A DNA stretch of 64,000 bases from Onthophagus taurus (lineage: Eukaryota > Arthropoda > Insecta > Coleoptera > Scarabaeidae): NCBI RefSeq assembly GCF_036711975.1, contig NC_091976.1:14570001-14634000 (forward strand), written 5' to 3'. The translations under genes and the position numbers were made by a program. Below, in pieces: positions 26,601 to 31,795 of the stretch (within the stretch, counting starts at the first letter, position 1; each line of letters opens with the position of its first letter). The notes under the pieces are model-generated. The model saw only the letters and a list, made by a program, of their open reading frames with translations. It did no database searches and was not told the origin of the DNA.

Positions 26601-29001
26601 TCCGGGAGTTCATTGACCTGTTGTCCGGAATCTAATGGTTCATGTCTCGGGAAGGCTGTTCTGGTTCGGGAACGTTGGAAAACTGTTTTCCACGTGGCTG
26701 ATAAGTGCAGGGTGTCATCTCTCTTATTGGGGGTTCTGTTCTTCGCTATTTCGATGGCCTCGTGGATGAGTCTGGTCCGCCAATGTGGAACGTTGGCTAT
26801 TTCCTTGCAGCCCTCAAAGTTGATGGTGTGGCCTGTGTCGAGATGGTGCCGGAAGAGAGCAGATGTGAGTTGTTTGTTGCGAATGCTCAGCTTGTGTTCC
26901 TTCACTCTGACAGCTATTCTTCTGTTGGTCAGTCCCACGTAATTCTTGTCGCACGAGCCGCAGGGGATGGAATAAATTCCTAGGTTTTCCAGTTTTAGTT
27001 TGTCCTTTGGATTCATGAAAGAAGCTCATGCGGTCAGTCGCTCTTCTAATGTAGGGTAGTACCAGGTTGGGTCTCCTCTTCTCTTCTTGTGGGGGTTAAT
27101 CCCGGGGCTTGGAGTATTGGTCGATGACTTTCTTCACCATATACCTGGAGTAGCCATTTTGGGAAACGGCCAGCGTTATCTCGTTTAAGATGATATACAT
27201 ATTTAGTACATATTGAAGTCGTTACTGTGTTAGATTAATGACAGATTTATTGAACTTTCTACACAGATTTACTCTAATCAAGGGTGATATTTACGGAGTG
27301 CAGTACGAGAAATATTGAAGATTCTCCACGATTATCAACAGAACATTATCGATTATTTGGCAAAACGAGTAATACCTTTAAGTTTCAATCTTCCCTATGT
27401 TCATCATTTTGAGAAAATCTGGAAAGCCGTCATAAACTTTAGTACTAAGTTTTATCTTGGAAGAATTTATGACAAGTCTAACCTGAAACAAAGCATTTTA
27501 TGCTCCATCAGTATATCCAGAAAATTGAATCATTTGCCACCGTGCATTTTCTAATTAAACAATGTTTTTGAAGAGGTATTAAGTGTTAAAATTGATTTAT
27601 CAGATGGCATTAGTACAACAAACCAAAAACTTATTTTGGATGAGAATACCTTCTCTGGTTTATTTTTCACACATTGCTCGTTTGTGGTTCGTCTTCGTAT
27701 CAATATTATTAGAATCTTTTAAAAGGAAACGGACAGGGATGAAAACGCAATACAAAACTTTATCACTTTGAATTTAAGAAACATTCATGGTTGGTACTAT
27801 TGGTGATGGCATAAAGTGCAAGGCGCGTTAAGTTTGATCATATATTGCAGCAGATAATTGCTGATTTGGATATGAAAGGAAACGAAGAAGTAATTAACTG
27901 TTTAAATTTGTTGGTGGCACACCCATAATATGAATATTCTATCATAGAATAAAAGCTGCGAAATACAAAGGTGTATACACCATATTTCTTTGTTAATCTT
28001 CCAGACTCAAACCATAACTTATAATTTAAATTTGACTATCATTTCCATATGCTTTTTATGCTATAATCTATTAGTTATAAAAATAAGCGTTTCTAATTTT
28101 ACAAACAAAAAGTATATACATATAATTTAAATTAATAAATCGCATTATTTATTATTCATTCTTCAATTATCATGCAAAGAGATTATTAGTTAATAAACAG
28201 AAAATTAACTTTTTGTTTAGGAAGGACAAAGAAAATCAGAAAAATCTCAACGTTCTCAATTGGACTTGTGCATAGTCGTTTTTAAGGCTCGTTCAAACTC
28301 GTCGAACATTGGGAATTTAGTGGAACATAGTAAACGGCAGGTTCGGGGATTTGTTGGTTGCAATAAAATGCTTGAACCGGCCGAGTACATTGTCGTTCCT
28401 TTAGCGTTTAATCATTGGCATACAGGATTGGATGATATTAGGTCATTTCCAAGGTAAGTTTTGTTTAAAAATTTTTGTAATAATAATTTTTACTCCGACG
28501 GGGATTCAATTTTTTAGATATGTTTTGGCGATACACAGTTCAAAAAAAGTTTTAGCAGAACACATTACACCTCCTCTGTACATTTTAGCAGATTCAATAA
28601 TTTCCTTAACATTAGCACGGGGACAAAGACACGAAGGTCGCGAAGGCATGACCGCTTATTATTTGACGAAAGGTTGGGCGGGATTGGTTGTGATGGTTGA
28701 GAATCGGCACGAAAACAAGTGGATACACGTCAAGTGTGACTGCCAGGAGAGTTACAACGTAGTTTCAACTCGGGGGACTCTAAAAACAGTCGATTCAGTG
28801 CCCCCGTTGAATCGTCAAGTTATTATCGTGTTGACTCAGTTGGAAGGAAGTGGAGGATTTTCAATTGCGCACCGTTTGACGCACAGATTAGCCAATTCGC
28901 ACGGTTTATACGATTGGGGATCCCCTGGAGGGCGTACTTCTCATGATCCCGAACTCGATTTTCAAACCAGTGGCCTGCACAGTCCTCGATTGATTACTTA
29001 A
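2400..29001 (+). CDS. sol: calpain-D / small optic lobes, 5'-partial, eight exons
   Basis: SOL-family (CAPN15-like) calpain, an intracellular cysteine protease with N-terminal zinc fingers; in Drosophila, loss of sol reduces the optic lobes. The eight exons are 2400-2653, 4074-4484, 11149-11804, 18212-18414, 18632-18807, 18917-19200, 28221-28453 and 28518-29001, about 900 codons. Every junction keeps phase, which supports the order. Domains in order: four W-x-C-x2-C...C-x2-C RanBP2-type fingers (exons 1, 2 twice, 3), the calpain protease core (late exon 3 to exon 6), and the SOL-specific C-terminal region (exons 7-8). The catalytic triad is visible: Cys in GNCWLL (codon 11616), His in PRHAYS (18738) and Asn in LRNPWG (18798). 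Drosophila SOL has six fingers, so roughly two fingers and the N terminus should lie left of the window. The introns are packed with mobile elements. No stop or frameshift is seen, so the gene looks functional. Confidence 0.95.
2680..3900. repeat. degenerate minisatellite inside the sol intron
   Basis: Clearest from 3180 to 3860: a loose repeat of about 60 bp built around 'TTTAATAGGAAAGTATT' and 'GAAGCCGAGGCAGT' modules, with a higher-order period of about 176 bp (TTAATAGG at 3265 and 3441, with the GTACTTAAAATAAA module again near 3612). It decays at both ends. Nearby, 2722-2738 (GCAGCAAAATTTGCTGC) is an almost perfect palindrome. The ORFs over it on the other strand are by-products of the repeat. 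Confidence 0.65.
4074..4484 (+). CDS. sol: sol exon B (two zinc fingers)
   Basis: Acceptor TTAACTAG|GAGATT and donor GAAT|GTAAGA. Codon phase 1 is carried in and out. It encodes two RanBP2-type fingers, MWTCKKC...CEAC and FWSCSKC...CTAC, then a Ser/Thr-rich linker with SRSPSP and a basic stretch ending near NFEIE. Opposite-strand ORFs here are shadows. Confidence 0.92.
4485..5054. other. intronic sequence, nothing recognised
   Basis: AT-rich. No repeats, ORFs or terminal motifs were identified before the TIR at 5055. Confidence 0.4.
5242..5390 (+). pseudogene. THAP-like zinc-finger N-terminal fragment
   Basis: A frame from ATG 5242 reads [20 protein letters not shown] followed by RLPRE. This has the Cys-x4-Cys and the 'F-x-LP' look of a THAP domain start. 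A run of A's near 5313-5325 breaks the frame, and '[10 protein letters not shown]' resumes in another frame before a stop. THAP domains are DNA-binding modules of P-element and other transposases. Only the first half is present, so this is an inference from a short match. Confidence 0.45.
5391..6790. other. internal part of the outer element, unassigned
   Basis: No protein family is recognised. A GC-richer patch at 5530-5930 includes an 86-codon ORF (5670-5930) with no recognisable motif. A tract near 6050-6700 has short ORFs only. Confidence 0.35.
6792..7525. mobile_element. internally deleted mariner-type element with long TIRs
   Basis: The ends are CAGTATGTCCCCG and its complement, flanked by TA at 6790-6791 and 7526-7527. 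The inverted repeats extend about 220 bp (6792-7010 against 7300-7525), including matching 'GTTACAAAGAGG' and 'TCCGACGCATTAT' blocks. The centre (7035-7175) still encodes broken mariner transposase text: QQDSCPAY near the left, then [21 protein letters not shown]. It is a non-autonomous deletion derivative. Confidence 0.85.
7948..7987 (-). ncRNA. hammerhead ribozyme core (Penelope type)
   Basis: On the minus strand: stem I TTAG, box CTGATGA, stem II GATAA/TTATC, box GAAA, stem III as the palindrome ACCGGT, cleavage base A, then CTAA to close stem I. All invariant core positions are present. Because stem III is a short palindrome, activity would be expected in a dimer, as described for Penelope hammerheads. 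Confidence 0.8.
8422..8461 (+). ncRNA. hammerhead ribozyme core (Penelope type)
   Basis: Mirror copy in the right arm, on the plus strand: TTAG, CTGATGA (8426-8432), stem II GATAA/TTATC, GAAA (8448-8451), ACCGGT, A8457, CTAA. The core is complete and identical to the left-arm copy. Confidence 0.8.
8620..9530 (-). pseudogene. mariner transposase relic
   Basis: Read on the minus strand, the N-terminal helix-turn-helix region starts [20 protein letters not shown] (near 9495). It is followed by LFSDEGTF with the first catalytic Asp (near 9050), [24 protein letters not shown], a degraded '[19 protein letters not shown]' in the second-Asp region, and the C-terminal 'FFFLWVY'. Frameshifts separate these blocks, so no functional protein is predicted. 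Confidence 0.75.
10090..10560 (+). pseudogene. mariner/IS630-type transposase relic of the outer element
   Basis: Broken frames give STRRICLQL (helix-turn-helix end), then [16 protein letters not shown], then after a frameshift [20 protein letters not shown], which resembles the NPH...VNVW block that follows the first catalytic Asp in mariner transposases. Stops and frameshifts are frequent. The C-terminal half is missing or unrecognisable. Confidence 0.65.
10845..11148. other. intron 3' end before sol exon C
   Basis: AT-rich, no features apart from the pyrimidine-rich acceptor ending at 11148. Confidence 0.5.
11149..11804 (+). CDS. sol: sol exon C (zinc finger and protease start)
   Basis: Acceptor ATTTTTAG|CATC and donor CACAA|GTAAGT, ending in phase 0. 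It encodes a RanBP2-type finger (WQCGVCTF...CDMC), a Pro-rich linker, and the first part of the calpain protease: [20 protein letters not shown], then [12 protein letters not shown] with the catalytic Cys (codon 11616-11618), ending HLFYSQ. Confidence 0.95.
11878..12400 (+). mobile_element. 3' fragment of the 42.5-kb mariner family
   Basis: Matches the last part of the element at 42497-44607: the transposase tail ('GTTGACCAATAAAGAGAGCG' through 'GGACATTTCCAACATTTAA'), the 3' untranslated part, and the TIR end ATTATGAAACACACTG followed by TA. It is 5'-truncated, and some of the internal 3' untranslated sequence of the longer copy is absent. Confidence 0.85.
12503..13783 (-). mobile_element. 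mariner element with about 60-bp TIRs
   Basis: Long inverted repeats start CCGATTGGTAACTTTAATTT at 12503, with the complement ending at 13783. They match for about 60 bp (only AGGGGAT/AGGAGAT differs within the first 50), and TA flanks both sides (12501-12502, 13784-13785). The 1281-bp length is typical of mariners. The transposase lies on the minus strand but has an internal deletion. Confidence 0.92.
12816..13585 (-). pseudogene. mariner transposase with internal deletion
   Basis: The N-terminal part (13585 to about 13300) starts [20 protein letters not shown] with a helix-turn-helix region and stops being homologous at AETYTIS. It is joined out of frame to [19 protein letters not shown] and the C-terminal part (13220-12816). 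That part contains [14 protein letters not shown] with the second catalytic Asp, then [17 protein letters not shown]. The roughly 100 codons that should carry the first catalytic Asp are absent. The element therefore cannot encode an active enzyme. Confidence 0.88.
13908..13949 (-). ncRNA. hammerhead ribozyme core (Penelope type)
   Basis: Minus strand: stem I TCGG, CTGATGA, stem II GACCTA against TAG-T-GTC (one bulged base), GAAA, ACCGGT, A, then CCGA. Stem I is UCGG/CCGA here, whereas it is UUAG/CUAA in the 8-kb element: compensatory change that keeps the helix. Confidence 0.78.
14157..14200 (+). ncRNA. degraded hammerhead copy
   Basis: The right-arm counterpart of the 13908-13949 ribozyme. 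It reads CGGATGATGA where CGGCTGATGA is expected, and ACCGGC in place of ACCGGT. The invariant C3 is therefore replaced by A and U16.1 by C. Predicted inactive. Confidence 0.65.
14820..15215 (+). pseudogene. Penelope ORF N-terminal part
   Basis: A 96-codon ORF starting GTG contains [16 protein letters not shown], a conserved lead-in to Penelope reverse transcriptases. After its stop at 15108-15110, '[20 protein letters not shown]' continues the homology (family pattern 'TRADKG-x-TV'). It then breaks off at a stop just before the catalytic palm. Confidence 0.7.
15316..15352 (-). ncRNA. degraded hammerhead-like Penelope terminus
   Basis: Plus-strand ACATGTTTCGATCTATTCGA reads on the minus strand as GATGA, stem II GATC/GATC, GAAA and the palindrome ACATGT. 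The CT of the CTGATGA box is replaced, so the core is incomplete. It marks another Penelope end inserted here. Confidence 0.45.
15840..16160 (-). pseudogene. second Penelope fragment, C-terminal end
   Basis: The minus strand reads [20 protein letters not shown] then [14 protein letters not shown] and LNDQ. This matches the segment after the GIY-YIG core of Penelope endonucleases, where histidine and 'LLE-x-YEI' are conserved. It is opposite in orientation to the surrounding Penelope element, so it is a separate insertion or rearrangement. Confidence 0.55.
16415..16512. mobile_element. palindromic MITE
   Basis: About 100 bp of imperfect palindrome: AGAAACATTCTGGTTTAGC on the left and GGCTTAACCCGAATGTTTCT on the right, with CTAGAAGTAGAAA / TTTCTAGTTCC outer parts. 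Related half-copies, 'TTTCTAGTTCTA', occur near 17,998, 37,094 and 53,966. I associate this motif with beetle repeats, from memory only. Confidence 0.55.
16580..17316 (+). CDS. Penelope C-terminal region with GIY-YIG endonuclease (truncated)
   Basis: One open frame of about 245 codons ends at 17316 (TAA). It begins [13 protein letters not shown] (thumb region after the reverse transcriptase), continues through a linker, and carries the endonuclease: [20 protein letters not shown] then [11 protein letters not shown]. The GIY and YIG signatures, Cys-x2-Cys between them and downstream Arg/His are all visible. This nuclease nicks target DNA for Penelope retrotransposition. The frame is intact but the reverse transcriptase upstream is gone. 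Confidence 0.85.
17869..17909 (+). ncRNA. hammerhead ribozyme core (CTGAAGA variant)
   Basis: GTAC, CTGAAGA (17873-17879), stem II GCTTT/AAAGC, GAAA (17895-17898), a near-palindromic stem III ACATTGT, base T17905, then GTAC. Stem I GUAC/GUAC is 4 bp. N7 = A is allowed in hammerheads. Stem III could form only between two copies or with a very small loop. Confidence 0.65.
17946..18211. other. intron 3' end before sol exon D
   Basis: Contains a 'TTCTAGTTCTAAGTCTAGTG' half-MITE near 18,010-18,050. The acceptor at 18210-18211 (TTTAAAAAG) is weak, but it is fixed by protein continuity FYSQ|AKRRQLW. Confidence 0.55.
18212..18414 (+). CDS. sol: sol exon D (calpain core)
   Basis: Phase 0 in, phase 2 out (GCA|GTAAGT). 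It encodes [24 protein letters not shown] text and [19 protein letters not shown], standard calpain domain-II sequence between the Cys and His residues, ending DVDLIWA. The start is set by homology because the acceptor lacks a clear pyrimidine tract. Confidence 0.92.
18632..18807 (+). CDS. sol: sol exon E (catalytic His and Asn)
   Basis: The acceptor AG is at 18630-18631 and the donor TTGG|GTACGT. It encodes [18 protein letters not shown], then [13 protein letters not shown] with the catalytic His (18738-18740), and LLQLRNPW with the catalytic Asn (18798-18800). The split Gly codon G|GA joins to HYVWTGDWS in the next exon. Confidence 0.95.
18917..19200 (+). CDS. sol: sol exon F
   Basis: Acceptor TTTACAG|GACATT and donor TTTCAG|GTTATT, ending in phase 0 with LFQ. 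It encodes [17 protein letters not shown], then [20 protein letters not shown] (end of the calpain catalytic domain), and the start of the C-terminal domain ([15 protein letters not shown]). Confidence 0.94.
19276..19520. other. intronic sequence with one transposon-like end
   Basis: At 19276 'TATACAGGGTGTAACAAAAA' looks like a mariner or MITE terminus, but no partner end was found. The rest is AT-rich. Confidence 0.35.
19852..20088. repeat. LINE 3' tail, copy 1 of a direct repeat
   Basis: 237 bp, from GCCGTCCATCATAGCTATTG to GAGGCCAAGGCTC. It recurs in the same orientation at 21631-21877 with about 15 differences, plus a 10-bp length difference around the TAGTAGTAG run. Confidence 0.85.
20293..21290 (-). 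pseudogene. LINE reverse transcriptase C-terminus and RNase H
   Basis: Minus frames in order: 21289-20759 reads [20 protein letters not shown] (end of RT), then [16 protein letters not shown] (RNase H first Asp) and [16 protein letters not shown] (Glu). After a frameshift, 20735-20457 gives [20 protein letters not shown] (later RNase H Asp). 20493-20293 gives [17 protein letters not shown], the Cys/His cluster at the end. Two frameshifts make it non-coding today. Confidence 0.82.
21631..21877. repeat. LINE 3' tail, copy 2 of a direct repeat
   Basis: 247 bp counterpart of 19852-20088. It marks the 3' end of the upstream LINE copy (minus orientation), so the two LINE bodies were separate insertions of one family. 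Confidence 0.85.
22245..22390 (+). pseudogene. plus-strand LINE tail fragment
   Basis: Plus-strand text [20 protein letters not shown] followed by H fits the Cys/His cluster (x-DSPLCR-x-C...ET-x2-H) at the end of RNase-H-bearing LINEs. It is cut off on the right by the start of the hAT at 22391. Confidence 0.55.
22391..24410 (-). mobile_element. hAT transposon relic with BED finger
   Basis: The left end begins CTAGGGTTCGCAAAAAACCG, followed by stacked AACCGGTTTTTCGGTTAA inverted motifs (22400-22475), a subterminal pattern seen in hATs. A minus-strand transposase in four broken frames occupies 24402-22608. No matching right end or target duplication was found, so the right side is truncated or too decayed. 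Confidence 0.72.
22608..24402 (-). pseudogene. hAT transposase relic
   Basis: Minus strand, in order: BED zinc finger (24400-24230: [19 protein letters not shown] then C-x-C and HLKTRH), a catalytic-domain piece (23867-23660: '[12 protein letters not shown]', '[10 protein letters not shown]' with the Asp), then [15 protein letters not shown] (near 23350), and the C-terminal dimerisation block [15 protein letters not shown]...NFCTKLRSK (22740-22640). The order and motifs are those of hAT transposases. At least three frameshifts are present. Confidence 0.8.
24690..25080 (+). pseudogene. Jockey-type LINE reverse transcriptase fragment
   Basis: Plus strand: [18 protein letters not shown] (ADD-type active site), then [20 protein letters not shown] and [12 protein letters not shown], which follow the Jockey RT order 'ADD-x-AI', 'YLG-x-x-LD', 'KK-x-E-L'. 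It is interrupted by stops. Similar decayed sequence continues to about 25,260 without clear text. Confidence 0.7.
25430..25840 (-). pseudogene. RTE-like LINE fragment, minus strand
   Basis: Minus-strand broken frames run from '[13 protein letters not shown]' (about 25,820) to 'NYRGI'-region remnants near 25,590 (read as [14 protein letters not shown]) and '[16 protein letters not shown]' near 25,520. This is weakly like the RTE/BovB fingers region. Heavily decayed. Confidence 0.4.
25960..26470. other. unassigned AT-rich intron sequence
   Basis: No motif recognised. A short TA-rich run is at 26449-26475. Confidence 0.35.
26471..27060 (-). pseudogene. Penelope-like GIY-YIG endonuclease, minus strand
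   Basis: A 181-codon minus-strand ORF (27016-26471) starts [20 protein letters not shown], continues [20 protein letters not shown], then [15 protein letters not shown] and a basic/Pro-rich tail. This is the GIY-YIG module of a Neptune/Poseidon-like Penelope element. Upstream text [10 protein letters not shown] (27055-27025) belongs to the preceding linker but is out of frame. The reverse transcriptase is absent. Confidence 0.8.
27060..28220. other. intron sequence with weak coding-like text
   Basis: Plus-strand short ORFs at 27315-27554 and 27583-27771 have no recognised motif. Around 27,830-27,930 the frame '[20 protein letters not shown]' then '[12 protein letters not shown]' looks protein-like, perhaps from an unidentified transposon. 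No ends are seen. Confidence 0.3.
28221..28453 (+). CDS. sol: sol exon G (SOL C-terminal domain)
   Basis: Acceptor TTGTTTAG|GAAGGA (phase 0) and donor CCAAG|GTAAGT (phase 2). It encodes [20 protein letters not shown], then [19 protein letters not shown] and [16 protein letters not shown]. The preceding intron is about 9.0 kb and holds LINE, hAT and Penelope relics. Confidence 0.94.
28518..29001 (+). CDS. sol: sol last exon (H)
   Basis: Acceptor ATTTTTTAG|ATATG. The split Arg codon AG|A completes FPR. It encodes [36 protein letters not shown], '[20 protein letters not shown]' and the C terminus [15 protein letters not shown], with TAA at 28999-29001. No canonical AATAAA occurs close behind; an ATTAAA lies near 29137. 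Confidence 0.95.
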
Positions 29002-30250
29002 AATATATTTCTCGATAACTTTATTATAAATAAGTTTTCGATTTATTTTCATAGACAGAATAAGTTGTTTCTTTTGTAATTCCGTTTCTTTAAAGAAAAT
29101 ACATTTTATCAGTTATTATTTTGGTGTTTTATTTACCTATTAAAAAACAGGTTACCTTTAATATAAATTTCAGCAATATCAGTTTTATGAGACGACGTCG
29201 AAATGACAATCCATTTGACAACATCTAAAGAGTAATCGTGCCAATTTAGAGGTTTTTTTAATGAACGTTAGCTGAGATATGGGTTTTTAAAGAGCATGGT
29301 GAAATTTGCCAAAAATACCTTAAAATCAAAATAACTCGAAAACAAAAAATATTTTTTTACCTATAATTGAAAGGTGTAATAAAAACTATAGCATTCCATT
29401 TAAAATAACGAAGTTGTGGTCTACTTCAAATATTTTAGATCGAAAGTTTAGAATGAACAACCCCTGCTACCAAAATTTCAAACCTCTACGAATAGTGGAA
29501 CCTAAAAAAGTTCTAACGAACCAGTTACGTGAGACCTATATAGAAAAAGAGGTATTAAATAACTCTATTAATTATGACAAACTAATTGACGAGTTTGCAG
29601 AATTAAAAGTGTGAAAAAAGGCAATACATATAACTAATCAATCTGGGTATATTTGTTTAAGTATTATTGTTTGTTTTAATAAACTATGTTTATTTAATTT
29701 TTGTACATATATTTTTTTCCTTTTTTTTCTTGGAATCCGATAATTAAATAGAACTACATACTATATGCTTTAAAACCAAACTACCAAACGCAAAGTATGT
29801 GTCATGACCTCATGACTGAAAAATAGGCCCGGAATTACAATTTTGCCTAGGGCCCGCTTTAGTTCGCCACTGAGCGAATGTAATCAAAATTAATTTTTTC
29901 TTATTGGGGGCTAGACTTCCAGTCGGCAGATTCGACAACCGCATTCAGCCAGGCAAAAGCTGGGATATAAACCGTTCAAATCCGTCAAACCGTTCTCTAA
30001 TTATAGTCGATTTAGCTTAATTTTTCTATATTGGGGGCTAGACTTTCGGGCGTTCATACGTGCATAACGGTTCTGTTGTTATAATCAAAATACTGTACAT
30101 GTAAAATCCTATCTAATTGGGGGTTATCTTCGCATAGGTTTGTTATATTACTAATTTTGTGCATACATTTTGACAGGTCATCATTTTATGGTGATAGTAA
30201 ATTTGTTGTTTTGATCAATATAGTATGTTGTGTTTCAAGGGTAGAAAATA
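29002..30250. other. intergenic; short G-rich repeats
   Basis: Holds the sol 3' flank and, from about 29,905, 'ATTGGGGGCTAGACTT' twice (about 29904 and 30031), then 'ATTGGGGGTTATCTT' near 30116. An ORF at 29414-29614 has no motif. No transposon ends are recognised. Confidence 0.4.
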
Positions 30251-30251
30251 A

Positions 30252-30306
30252 GCATTAGCAGCCCGAGGCTATTAGATAGCAGCTAATAGATAAGGGCTGC
30301 TAATGC
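30252..30306. repeat. 55-bp hairpin beside the recombinase element
   Basis: Perfect 13-bp arms GCATTAGCAGCCC and GGGCTGCTAATGC enclose a smaller inverted pair TATTAG/CTAATA. It lies 24 bp outside the left inverted repeat of the tyrosine-recombinase unit. Such arm/spacer symmetry resembles recombinase sites, but that role is inference only. Confidence 0.8.
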
Positions 30307-31090
30307 ATTTCTGCACGTGTGACACACAACTGTTTTTCGCCTCCCATTAAACCAAACAGAATTGCAAAAATATAAAATAAAACTAATTTTATAAATCAAT
30401 TAATTTTATTAGTATGTAACAGAATTTAACAAAAACACTAAGAACAACTTACTTATTGTAGTAATTATTATTAATATTAATTATTCCTTCCGCACAGTTA
30501 TGAATAGTAATACTAGAATTTGGTATCTGGTAAGTGTTTAACGTACTAGTAGTAGCATTATGATTTATTTCTATAGATTCATTTGTTTGCTTTAATATAT
30601 TCTTGCTGCTGTTCTTGGTTCGTCAAGATTTTTTGGGCAATATTAATTTTATTAGATAAGCACTCATCAATATAACCTTCTGCAACCGCAGAGGAACGCC
30701 AACCTCCATGCTTTTTCAGTGTTACCAAATCAGTTCCAGAGTTAGTTAGCAACGTTGCAGAACTTCGACGAAAGCAATGTCCTGTGTATGTACTGGGTTG
30801 TGGCAGTTCTAAAAAAGTGGCAATTTTGCTAAATGTATTTTTCCCGATCGGTTGTACTGTGCATTTATTATTCTTGTATGAAATAAATAGACGACTATGA
30901 TGAGTGTAGGTAGGTCTAAGGGAAACATATTGGTGGTATATTCCAAGTAAATTCAATCCATCAATTATTTTATTTGTGATTGTAAACGTTCTTGTCATAT
31001 TATATTTTGTCTCTGGATTATTAATAGATCTCCTCTGTTATCTATTTGATCAAATTTTATATTTAACAACTCGTTTCGACGACAAGCTCC

Positions 31091-31098
31091 GTATATTC
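31091..31098. repeat. hAT target-site duplication, left
   Basis: GTATATTC, identical to 33901-33908. Confidence 0.92.
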
Positions 31099-31306
31099 TA
31101 GTGATGTTACGGATGTGGGTTTAGCGGATACGGATGCGGAACCAGATTTTTTAATTCAAATTTCGCGGATGCGGGACCGGATTTTTAAATTCTAATTTCT
31201 CGCATGCGGATGCGTAAGTGGATGCGGATTTAACGGAGTTATTGAAAAAAAGTTACATACTAAAATTTTTATGAAAATAATATTGCTATTGTAATTTCTC
31301 TATTTT

Positions 31307-31795
31307 ATACAGGGTGTCACACAAAAAACGCTCCAATCTGTAACTCTGTCATTTACGTTCCGATTTAATGAGCCAGGTATCAAATGAAATGGTTTGATAA
31401 ATACTATGATTCATGCTACAAATAATTTTTTTCCAACGCCATCTTGAATTTCAAACAAATATGAACTTTTGTTTTTCAAATTGCACCGTATATTTTTCGT
31501 CACGCTAGAGATTTTTTTTCTGAATCCAATGATGTACAGTACATCCATTTTGAATGTAATTTGAGCAGAGAAAACACACTCTATATAGAGGTTATCACAC
31601 AAGAATGCCTCAAGCTGTAATTCAGTCATTTACAATCCGATTTTCACGAGCCAGGTATCAAATGAAATGAATTGATGAATACTATGATTCATGCTACAAA
31701 TAAAATTTTTCCAAAGCCATCTTTAATTTCAAGCGATGTCAACTTTTGGTTTTCAAATTGGTCAATATGTTTTTTTTTTTTCACGTTGTTCACAT
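31307..31795. repeat. tandem pair of about 270 bp inside the hAT
   Basis: 'ACAGGGTGTCACACAAAAAA' (31312) and 'TAGAGGTTATCACACAAGAA' (31583) begin two diverged direct copies that share 'GAGCCAGGTATCAAATGAAA' and 'TACTATGATTCATGCTACAA'. Both lie downstream of the hAT transposase. They are perhaps two MITE copies or a duplicated end. Confidence 0.75.

Noticed and set aside
26529..26983. Plus-strand ORFs of 137 and 92 codons
   Set aside because: Shadows of the minus-strand GIY-YIG frame.
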